DNA of 64,000 nucleotides from positions 62,001-126,000 of the forward strand of contig NZ_JACJOF010000028.1 in the NCBI RefSeq assembly GCF_014695395.1. Direction: 5' to 3'. Source of the stretch: Nodosilinea sp. FACHB-131. Lineage in GTDB: Bacteria > Cyanobacteriota > Cyanobacteriia > Phormidesmidales > Phormidesmidaceae. The translations under genes were made by a program, and so were the position numbers. The notes beneath the pieces were generated by a model that searched no databases, was not told the DNA's origin, and saw only the letters and a program-made list of their open reading frames with translations. Shown piece after piece: positions 8,793 to 16,156 of this stretch. Position 1 is the first letter of the stretch, and every line of letters begins with the position of its first letter.

Positions 8793-9962
8793 TTATTGAT
8801 TCAACTCGCCGTACCAGGTAGCCTCGATCGCAGCGGCGGCGGCAATGGGGTCTGCTGCTGCACCGAGCCGCAGGGTGATGTGCCCCAGCTTGCGCCCTGG
8901 GCGAATGGCTTTGTTGTACCAGTAGAGGGTAGCTTCAGGCCATTGCTTAAGGGTCTCAAGCTTCTGGTGGTGGCTAGCTTCAGGTTCGTCTAGCCCCAGC
9001 AAGTTAATCATGACGGCCTGAGGGCAGTTGAGCGCAGTGGAGCCAAGGGGGCGATCGCTCACAGCCCGCAGCTGCTGCTCAAATTGGGATGTCTCGCAGG
9101 CATCGAGACTGTAGTGGCCCGAGTTGTGGGTACGGGGGGCAATTTCATTAATCAGCACCCGGTCATCCGGGGTGAGAAAGCACTCAATACCAACGATGCC
9201 CACCAGCTGAAGCTGCTCGACCAAAGTGCGGGCAATGCTAGTCATCCTCGCTGCGACCTCGGGATTTACCTGGGCGGGGGCAAAGACGCGGCGACAGATC
9301 TGCTCGACCTGCTGAGTTTCTACGGTGGGAAAGACAGTAATATCTCCAGCTGCCGAACGGGCAACCATAACTGCCAGCTCTTGTTTGAAAGGCACAAACT
9401 CCTCTAGCAGCACTGGGGCACGGTTAAATTTGTTCCACGTGGCGCTGAGCTGAGCCGCGTCTTTGACGACTGAGGTGCCGTAGCCGTCATAGCCCAAACG
9501 GCGGGTCTTCATCACTAGTGGAAAACCGATGGGCTCTGCTCTGGCGGCGAGTTCGGCCTCGCTTTCGTCGCCATTCAAAAAGTCGTAGCGAGGGTTGGGT
9601 AGGCCAATGCGCGCAAAAAACTCACGCTGGTGACGCTTGTCGAGCACCAGGGCCAGTACGTCTAGGCCGGGGCGGAAGACTGTGCCCTGCTGAGCCAGAG
9701 CCTGAAGCCCTTCGCAGTCGATAAACTCGTTCTCAAAGGTAATCACGTCGCACTGGACTGCGAGGGATGCAGTAGCGGCAACCTCGGCGACGGGGGCAAG
9801 GATAGTGGAATGGGCGATCGCCACGGCCGGGTCAGTGCTTTGAGGAGTCTGCACCACTAGCTCTAGACCCAGCTTCTGCGCCGCTGGTCCCATCATCCAG
9901 GCGAGCTGACCGCCGCCAATAACACCGACTCGCTGAATTGGGTTGGGGGTTGCCTGCTCCAT
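8793..9962 (-). CDS. purK: 5-(carboxyamino)imidazole ribonucleotide synthase
   Basis: A 389-residue ATP-grasp enzyme that carboxylates aminoimidazole ribonucleotide with ATP and bicarbonate in purine synthesis. The N-terminal GVIGGGQLAWMM motif is typical of PurK. The ATP-grasp core follows, with the MKTRRLGYDGYGT strand and the EIAPRTHNSGHYS metal and nucleotide site. The ATG at 9962 is chosen over an upstream GTG at 9989 because it leaves the normal short N-terminus. The gene is on the minus strand, between rel upstream and uraD downstream. Confidence 0.94.
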   Translation of the reverse strand: MEQATPNPIQRVGVIGGGQLAWMMGPAAQKLGLELVVQTPQSTDPAVAIAHSTILAPVAEVAATASLAVQCDVITFENEFIDCEGLQALAQQGTVFRPGLDVLALVLDKRHQREFFARIGLPNPRYDFLNGDESEAELAARAEPIGFPLVMKTRRLGYDGYGTSVVKDAAQLSATWNKFNRAPVLLEEFVPFKQELAVMVARSAAGDITVFPTVETQQVEQICRRVFAPAQVNPEVAARMTSIARTLVEQLQLVGIVGIECFLTPDDRVLINEIAPRTHNSGHYSLDACETSQFEQQLRAVSDRPLGSTALNCPQAVMINLLGLDEPEASHHQKLETLKQWPEATLYWYNKAIRPGRKLGHITLRLGAAADPIAAAAAIEATWYGELNQ

Positions 9963-10085
9963 GGTGCGCCTACCGTCGTGCAAACCCACATTATCCTACG
10001 GCGCTTCAGCAGAATGTTTTGGTGATCAATGATCTAGTGGTCTGCAAAACCAAAAGTTACCAGTTGTTGGGGGTTCAGGGGCCAA

Positions 10086-10121
10086 GGTATAGGGTTTAAG
10101 GCCGACCTTAAACCCTATACC
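10086..10121. repeat. perfect 16-bp inverted repeat, possible terminator after rel
   Basis: GGTATAGGGTTTAAGG at 10086-10101 pairs perfectly with 10106-10121 around a CCGA loop. Less perfect outer arms (GGGTTC and GAACCC) extend it. It lies just downstream of the rel stop codon on the minus strand, so it may act as its terminator. The core AAGGTATAGGGTT recurs in the hairpin at 61401-61465, which makes it a dispersed repeat as well. Confidence 0.75.
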
Positions 10122-10169
10122 CTACACCCCGAACCCTGTAGAGCCCGTCACATCCAGCTTGGCCCGGTC

Positions 10170-12455
10170 CTAGGCGACCTGACTCATCCGGCGAATTTTG
10201 AGCACATCGGTCATCTTGCGAATTTGCCCAAAGGTTTGTTCGAGGTGAGCATGATCCTTGACATCGAGCCCCAGATCGATCTCGGCGGTTTGGCCTGGGA
10301 AAGTTTTGACCTGGGCCTTATGGACGTTAATCTGCAGGTCTGACAGGTGGGAGAGAATGTCTTTGAGGACGCCTACGCGGTCGATCACCTCAATGCGCAC
10401 CTCCACCGGGTAGGTGTGGCGAGAGCCACTGTGGTCAACCGGGTTCCAGCTAACGGGAATGATGCGATCGCCCGGAATATCGGCCAGATTAGGGCAGCCC
10501 TGGCGGTGGATGGCAATACCCCGGCTACCCAACGATACGCTGCCCATAATCGGTTCGCCGGGCAGCGGGTTACAGCAGCCCGCAATGTGGTGCACCAGCC
10601 CCTCAATTCCCAAAATCGGATCTTTAGAGGGGACAGGGCGGGGGCGATGGGGGCTGGTGACAGCCCCAGCTATAAACCGATCAGAATCTTGCAGCGACGA
10701 CTCGGGCGACAGCGTCTCTAGGGGCTGCTTGGCCTTGACGGCCTCCCGCAGGCGATTGACAAACGAATTGAGCGTCACCTCGCCGTAGCCTAGCCCGGCC
10801 AGAAAGTCGTCGACGCTCTGGTAGTTGCAGCGCTCGGCGGCTAGCTGGGCGGGTTCAGACTTGAGCAGGGCGTCGAAGCCGCTGCGGCCCAGCTCTTTTT
10901 CGAGCATGTCGCGGCCTCGGGCAATGTTTTCGTCGCGGTGCGATCGCTTATACCACTGACGAATGCGGTTGCGGGCGCTGGGGGTGACCACAAAATTGAG
11001 CCAGTCGAGGCTGGGGTGGCTGTTCTTTTGGGTAATAATTTCGACGATGTCGCCATTCTCCAGCGGCGTGTCGAGGGTGACCATGCGACCATTCACCTTA
11101 GCTCCGGCACAGTGGTTGCCAACCTCAGTGTGAATGCGATAGGCAAAATCTACGGACGTTGCCCCCCGGCTCAACGGCACCACATCGCCATCGGGGGTGA
11201 AGACGTAAACGTCTTCGTCAAACAGATTGCCCTTAACGTTTTCGAGAAATTCTTTGGCGTCTTTGAGGTCGTTTTGCCACTCCAAGAGCTGCCGCAGCCA
11301 GGTAAATTTTTCGTCGTCGGCGTTGATGCGGGTGTTGGTGGAAGCGCCGGTTTCTTTGTACTTCCAGTGGGCAGCAATACCGTACTCGGCGATGTGGTGC
11401 ATCTCAAGGGTGCGAATCTGCACCTCAATCGGCTTACCCTTGGGGCCAATTACCACCGTATGCAGCGATTGGTAGCGGTTGGGTTTGGGCAAGCCAATGT
11501 AGTCTTTAAACCGACCGGGAATGGGGCGAAAGGCGTCGTGGACAATTGCCAGGGCGCGGTAGCAGTCTTCGTTGGTGCCTACGATCAAGCGAATAGCAGC
11601 AATGTCGTAAATCTCACTGAAATCCTTTCGCTGCCGCTCCATTTTGCGGTAAATGCCGTAAAGATGCTTGGGGCGACTGTTGACATCGACCACCTGAATT
11701 TCAGACTGGTGCATGCGCTGTCGCAGGGTTTCGGCCACCTGCACCAGCCGCGCCTCGCGATCGGCCCGCTTTTCGGTGACGTGGCGCTGCATTTGGCGGT
11801 AGGCATCGGGCTCTAAATACTTAAACGACAGATCTTCCAGTTCCCACTTGAAGCGGCCGATCCCCAGACGGTTAGCTAGGGGCGCAAAGATCTCCATGGT
11901 TTCGCGGGCGATGCGGCGGCGTTTTTCATCGCTGAGATGCTCCAGGGTGCGCATGTTGTGGAGGCGATCGGCCAGCTTGACCACAATCACCCGGATATCC
12001 TGAGCCATGGCCAAGAACATGCGGCGAAAATTTTCGGCCTGGCGCTCGGTTTTGCTCTCAAAATTAAACTTCGATAGCTTGGTGACCCCTTCCACCAGCT
12101 GCCGCACCTCGTCGCCAAAATGGCTTTCCAGTTCCTCGGGAGTGATGTCGGTGTCTTCGACAATGTCATGGAGGAAGCCAGAGGCAATCATGGCGCTATC
12201 GCCACCCAGGTCGCGCAGTAGTCCGGCTACGGCAATGGGGTGGCAAATGTAGGGCTCGCCCGAGGCCCGATACTGCCCTTTGTGCAGGGTGTAGGCAAAC
12301 TCAAAGGCCTGACACACCAGCAGGTTGTTAGATTTATCTTTCGGGTCTTGGGCAGAGTCGTCTTGACTGTCATCGTGGTGGGTTAGCACGCAAGTTTCGA
12401 GCCAACCGGGCAGGGTGCAGTCATCGGGGAGGGGTGGATGAACTGTTGCAGTCAT
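10170..12455 (-). CDS. rel: bifunctional (p)ppGpp synthetase/hydrolase, RelA/SpoT family
   Basis: A 761-residue alarmone enzyme. The hydrolase HD domain includes CHPIAVA (H72) and LHDIVEDT (H96-D97). The synthetase domain carries RFKDYIGLPKPN and RYQSLHT. A TGS domain (DVYVFTPDGDVVPL) follows, then a Cys-containing CCNPLPGEP region and a C-terminal ACT domain. An intact HD site together with an intact synthetase site supports the bifunctional form that makes and degrades (p)ppGpp, typical when a bacterium has one long Rel. The start is ATG at 12455; the 20 or so residues before the HD domain are acidic and not conserved. It is transcribed toward purK, with a palindromic repeat between. Confidence 0.95.
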   Translation of the reverse strand: MTATVHPPLPDDCTLPGWLETCVLTHHDDSQDDSAQDPKDKSNNLLVCQAFEFAYTLHKGQYRASGEPYICHPIAVAGLLRDLGGDSAMIASGFLHDIVEDTDITPEELESHFGDEVRQLVEGVTKLSKFNFESKTERQAENFRRMFLAMAQDIRVIVVKLADRLHNMRTLEHLSDEKRRRIARETMEIFAPLANRLGIGRFKWELEDLSFKYLEPDAYRQMQRHVTEKRADREARLVQVAETLRQRMHQSEIQVVDVNSRPKHLYGIYRKMERQRKDFSEIYDIAAIRLIVGTNEDCYRALAIVHDAFRPIPGRFKDYIGLPKPNRYQSLHTVVIGPKGKPIEVQIRTLEMHHIAEYGIAAHWKYKETGASTNTRINADDEKFTWLRQLLEWQNDLKDAKEFLENVKGNLFDEDVYVFTPDGDVVPLSRGATSVDFAYRIHTEVGNHCAGAKVNGRMVTLDTPLENGDIVEIITQKNSHPSLDWLNFVVTPSARNRIRQWYKRSHRDENIARGRDMLEKELGRSGFDALLKSEPAQLAAERCNYQSVDDFLAGLGYGEVTLNSFVNRLREAVKAKQPLETLSPESSLQDSDRFIAGAVTSPHRPRPVPSKDPILGIEGLVHHIAGCCNPLPGEPIMGSVSLGSRGIAIHRQGCPNLADIPGDRIIPVSWNPVDHSGSRHTYPVEVRIEVIDRVGVLKDILSHLSDLQINVHKAQVKTFPGQTAEIDLGLDVKDHAHLEQTFGQIRKMTDVLKIRRMSQVA

Positions 12456-12916
12456 AAGGGTGCCAGTGACCTATCAGGGATTGCGGATGGACTAGAAAAC
12501 TGCCAAAAACAGGAATTTGTATTTGAACACTGTATTCAAGTCTATACAAGACTCAAAGAGCTAGATTTTTAATAGAGTAGGGTCGCCTCAAGACAGCTAA
12601 GGACGTCTACCGATCTATATTGAATTGAAATAAAAAACCAAACAGAAATCGTACAAACGTTCTGTCAATAGGCCAATGTAGTGGGGCTACAACAAAGTAG
12701 CTCGCCGAGATAAAAATAAACTACACCATAACTTTGAGAAAAATCTCATCGACGGTCCGAGCCGCAATAAATACTTAAGGCTGACTCGGGGTTGATGGAT
12801 AGTTATGTATTAACCTTAACATTTGTCCCCGACAAGGGGAATCAGCAATTTATCTCTAGCTATCGTAAAACTATTGTCAAGCCGCCACCGATACGGCCCT
12901 AAGGGGTGAGCTATCC
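12456..12916. other. divergent promoter region between rel and the patD-like gene
   Basis: The 461-nt spacer separates two divergently transcribed genes and must contain both promoters. It is AT-rich, especially 12500-12800. I see no tRNA, no coding frame with a supported start and no strong hairpin. Confidence 0.5.
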
Positions 12917-13258
12917 ATGAAGAATGCCCTAGAAACTCTGCGATCGCACCTCCAGACCCTGGTCGCTCTAGCCCAGTCTGGCAACCCCGACGGGCGCGTG
13001 CTACAGGCGCAGTTTTTGCTGGCTCAGCAACAGTTTCAGCACCAGATGCTGCCCCTGGGAGAAGATTTGCCTAGCGCCCAACCCGTGCTGACTGAGATCA
13101 ACCGCACCCTGCGGCTGCTGGCCATGGATGTGGCATTTTTGCAGACGGCTCGTCAGTCGACCACAGCCCAGCAGCGGCAGCAGCAGATGCTCGAAAAACT
13201 GGGTCAGTTGCTAACCTTTTGCCAGGCTTTGGAGCAGGCGATCGCCAACCCGACTTAA
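12917..13258 (+). CDS. patD: PatD-like protein (heterocyst frequency control family)
   Basis: A 113-residue, largely helical soluble protein. The central LRLLAMDVAFLQTARQ stretch followed by a Gln-rich QQRQQQM segment resembles PatD, a small Anabaena protein that limits heterocyst frequency and interacts with FtsZ. Homologues also occur in filamentous cyanobacteria without heterocysts, so the name does not imply differentiation here. ATG at 12917 follows a GGGGTGAG sequence as a plausible ribosome site. A HIP1 site lies within the first codons. The next gene starts 47 nt downstream on the same strand, so they could be co-transcribed. The family match is from memory. Confidence 0.65.
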   Translation: MKNALETLRSHLQTLVALAQSGNPDGRVLQAQFLLAQQQFQHQMLPLGEDLPSAQPVLTEINRTLRLLAMDVAFLQTARQSTTAQQRQQQMLEKLGQLLTFCQALEQAIANPT

Positions 13259-13305
13259 CGCTCCAGCCTAGGTGGTTTAATATTAGGGGTTCGTTGGGTT
13301 GATGG

Positions 13306-13893
13306 TTGGGAGTAGGTGCTTTGTATCAGTGCCCAAAGGAAGGGGATATTGACCTTCAAGACAGTCAGCTAGCACCGGGGCTAGCGGTCCACGGCTGCCC
13401 CAGCTGTGGCGGCAGTTGGATTCCACCGGAGCATTACGCGACCTGGCAGCGATCGCAGATCGATCCCGATGCTCCCGTTCGGGTGGCGGTGTTGCCGCTG
13501 TCGCTACACACTGGTTTTGAGCCCGCCGCGCTCGACAACCGGGCAGCCCTGTGCCCCGACTGCCGCAGCTATCTAGTGCGAGGGCGCATTACCCTGCCCC
13601 AGGGGTCGTTTTATGTTGAGCGCTGCCCCAACTGCAACGGCATCTGGTGCGATGGCGGCGAGTGGGAGATCTTGCAGCAGCTCGATTTACAGGCCCATAT
13701 CAACTATATTTTTTCTGCTGATTGGCAGGCCCAGGTGCGTGAGCTAGAGCACACCGAGCGAGAAAAACTGGCCACCATTGACAAGCTGGGAACCGATATT
13801 GCCCAGCGCGTTTTTGAGCTAGCTGACCTGCTAGAGCAGCACCCCAATGGGGATTTTGGGGTGGCGTATTTGATGCGGCGGGTGGATCAGTGA
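13306..13893 (+). CDS. zinc-ribbon (zf-TFIIB type) protein
   Basis: Up to 195 residues with three metal-binding knuckles: CPSCGG near residue 31, CPDCRS near residue 85 and CPNCNGIWCDGGE near residue 104, the last in the form typical of the zf-TFIIB family. A helical C-terminal third follows. These proteins are conserved in cyanobacteria without a firm function; nucleic-acid or protein binding is plausible. No ATG is available in frame near the start. TTG at 13306 opens the frame, and TTG at 13321, with GGGAG about 8 nt upstream, is at least as likely. An octameric repeat follows directly after the stop. Confidence 0.75.
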   Translation: MGVGALYQCPKEGDIDLQDSQLAPGLAVHGCPSCGGSWIPPEHYATWQRSQIDPDAPVRVAVLPLSLHTGFEPAALDNRAALCPDCRSYLVRGRITLPQGSFYVERCPNCNGIWCDGGEWEILQQLDLQAHINYIFSADWQAQVRELEHTEREKLATIDKLGTDIAQRVFELADLLEQHPNGDFGVAYLMRRVDQ

Positions 13894-13895
13894 AT

Positions 13896-14057
13896 GGATG
13901 GGTAGATGGGTGGATGGGTGGATGGGTGGATGAGTAGACGGGTTAGATCACTGACATAGGCATTTGCTCTCTCCGGTCTGCACTTTTCGCCCCCCTCCAA
14001 TTCGCTACTATCGCACCCCTTACCCATCCACCCCCTACCCATCCACTCCCTACCCTC
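13896..14057. repeat. octameric GGATGGGT tandem repeat with inverted partner
   Basis: Six 8-nt units of GGATGGGT type run from 13896 to 13943. About 75 nt later, 14020-14057 carries the complementary motif (ACCCATCC, CTACCC) several times. The two blocks can fold into a long G:C-rich hairpin between the zinc-ribbon gene and the ABC ATPase. The unit is the same size and composition as at 2882-2929. Confidence 0.75.
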
Positions 14058-14058
14058 C

Positions 14059-15687
14059 ATGCCAGACTCCCTGCTTGCTCTCGAAAGCTTTTCGGTCACC
14101 TACCCAGGCCAGGAAGCGCGTGCGGTGGATCGGGTGTCTTTAGACCTGTCGCCAGGGGAAAAGCTGGGCCTGGTAGGTGAGTCAGGCTGCGGCAAGAGCA
14201 CCTTGGGAAGGGCGGCGCTGCGGCTGTTGCCCAAGGCCACAGATCTGGGGGGGCGGGTGTGGTTTAACGGGGAGTCAGTGCTCGACTTTAGCCCTCAGCG
14301 GCTGCGGCAGTTTCGGGGTGAGGCGATCGCCCTGGTCTTTCAAGACCCAATGACGCGGCTCAACCCGCTGATGACCATCGGCGACCACTGCGTAGAGACG
14401 CTGCGCGCCCATCGCTCTGAGGTGTCCTACAGTGAAGCCAAGGCGCGGGCGATCGCCGTGCTAGAAAAAGTCAATATTCCCCCCAGCCGCTTTGGCCAGT
14501 ATCCTCACGAGTTTAGCGGCGGCATGCGCCAGCGGGTGGCGATCGCCCTGGCGATGATTCTAGAGCCCAAGCTGATCATCGCCGACGAGCCCACCACCAG
14601 CCTAGATGTGACGGTGTCAGCCCAGATTCTTGATGAGCTGACGCGGCTGTGCGACGAGCTGGGCACGGCCCTGGTGTTAATCTCCCACGACCTATCGCTG
14701 GTGGCAGAATACTGCGATCGCGTCGCTGTCATGTACGAAGGTCGGGTGGTAGAAGAGGGCACCGCTGCCACGGTGCTGCAAAGCCCTAAGCATAGCTACA
14801 CGCGATCGCTGGTAGAGTCGGCCCTGCAAATGCAGCAGGCCGAGGGGCTGGCCTACACCGCCACCGCTATAGAACCCATTTTGCGGCTGACAGACGTAAA
14901 ACAGCACTACACCCTGGAGGCCAACCCGATTGCTCGGCTGCTGGGCGGTCAGGAGTCTAAGGTAATCAAGGCTGTGGACGGAGTTTCGCTAGAGATCTAC
15001 CCCGGCGAGGTGGTGGGGCTGGTGGGCGAGTCGGGCTGCGGCAAGAGCACCCTGTCGCGCACCATTCTGCAACTGGTAAAGCCCACCGCTGGGCAGGTAG
15101 AGTTTTGCGGCACCGACCTTACTACCCTCTCCCGCGAAGACATGCGGCAGCAGCGGCGACAGCTGCAAATGGTGTTTCAAGACCCCCATGCCTGCCTCAA
15201 TCCAATGATGACCGTGGGCAAAAGCATCGCCGACCCGCTGCTGATCCACGGTCTTGCTACAGTCAATGAGGCCGAAAAGCAGGCCCACGACATGCTCGCC
15301 CGCGTCAGCCTCAACCCCACTGCCGACTATTTCAACCGCTTTCCCGGCGATCTATCGGGGGGGCAGCAGCAGCGGGTGGCGATCGCCCGTGCCCTGATCA
15401 CCCATCCCAAGCTGGTGATCTGCGATGAGCCAGTGAGCATGCTCGACGCCACGGTGCAGACCCAGGTGCTCGATCTAATGATTGCCCTCAAGCACGAGTT
15501 TGATCTCACCTACCTGTTTATTACCCACGACCTGTGGGTGGCGCGGTTTATGTGCGATCGCATTGCCGTCATGCAGCAGGGCAGAATTGTGGAAATTGCC
15601 CCCACCAAAACACTGTTCGAATCGCCCCAGCATCCCTACACCCAAACCCTCCTGCAATCAGCTCCGGTGCTGGCTAGAGAAGCCTAA
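14059..15687 (+). CDS. fused two-domain ABC transporter ATPase, dipeptide/oligopeptide type
   Basis: A 542-residue protein with two complete ABC nucleotide-binding domains in tandem. Each has Walker A GESGCGKST. The signature is FSGGMRQRV in the first and LSGGQQQRV in the second, with Walker B IIADEPTTSLD and VICDEPVSMLD respectively. This arrangement is that of YejF and GsiA, where the DppD-like and DppF-like ATPases of a peptide importer are one chain. It would energise uptake of peptides or similar solutes through a membrane permease pair. No permease or binding-protein gene adjoins it, so the partners must be elsewhere. The start is ATG at 14059, immediately after the inverted octamer block. 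Confidence 0.9.
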   Translation: MPDSLLALESFSVTYPGQEARAVDRVSLDLSPGEKLGLVGESGCGKSTLGRAALRLLPKATDLGGRVWFNGESVLDFSPQRLRQFRGEAIALVFQDPMTRLNPLMTIGDHCVETLRAHRSEVSYSEAKARAIAVLEKVNIPPSRFGQYPHEFSGGMRQRVAIALAMILEPKLIIADEPTTSLDVTVSAQILDELTRLCDELGTALVLISHDLSLVAEYCDRVAVMYEGRVVEEGTAATVLQSPKHSYTRSLVESALQMQQAEGLAYTATAIEPILRLTDVKQHYTLEANPIARLLGGQESKVIKAVDGVSLEIYPGEVVGLVGESGCGKSTLSRTILQLVKPTAGQVEFCGTDLTTLSREDMRQQRRQLQMVFQDPHACLNPMMTVGKSIADPLLIHGLATVNEAEKQAHDMLARVSLNPTADYFNRFPGDLSGGQQQRVAIARALITHPKLVICDEPVSMLDATVQTQVLDLMIALKHEFDLTYLFITHDLWVARFMCDRIAVMQQGRIVEIAPTKTLFESPQHPYTQTLLQSAPVLAREA

Positions 15688-16156
15688 ATGATCAGGTTTC
15701 TGAGCCAGATTTCGGCTAAAAGCTTTGGTAAAAAATCGCCGTAGCCACCAAATCTAAGACACCAGCCACCGCACGGTCAAAAACCGAGGCGACGCGTGAA
15801 TAACCATGGCTTTGAAGGCAATGCAGACCATAGCAGGTGAAGTCTCGGCAAAGACAGCCTAAAAGACCAGGATTCGAACTTGCGGGCATTGTCTCATGTT
15901 TCACTCTTCTATTTTCATTTTTTCATTATTAAGAATGATACAAAATGTCTAAATCAACTTGGCGATGGAGATAGTTCAATCGTTATCTCTACCGCGGTTT
16001 TTTAATTCTAAGCTACCGAAGCCTTAAAAATTTTTGAAGCTTAGTTCGTAAAGAGCTCCGTAGAGCTGTAGTCTATTGCGTGAACCACTAGACTCTAGCG
16101 CTAAAGCTTTCGACGACTCTCCTGAAATTCGTCCTGTGCAATCTCCCAGGGCATCT
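15688..16156. other. AT-rich spacer with a tRNA T-arm-like remnant
   Basis: No supported gene. At 15868-15884 the minus strand carries CGCAAGTTCGAATCCTG, which differs by one base from the T-arm of the tRNA-Arg at 43669. No acceptor or anticodon stem accompanies it, so it is not a tRNA. The region after 15900 is strongly AT-rich. Confidence 0.5.

Noticed and set aside
10938-11816. 292-codon open frame on the plus strand
   Set aside because: It is antisense to the rel gene, which has complete HD, synthetase and TGS motifs. No family resemblance was seen.
15860-15890. Possible tRNA gene on the minus strand
   Set aside because: Only a T-arm-like 17-mer is present. The stem is mismatched and no acceptor, D or anticodon arm could be drawn.
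15716-15904. 62-codon minus-strand frame covering the tRNA-like 17-mer
   Set aside because: The frame contains no motif, and the T-arm-like sequence better explains its unusual composition.
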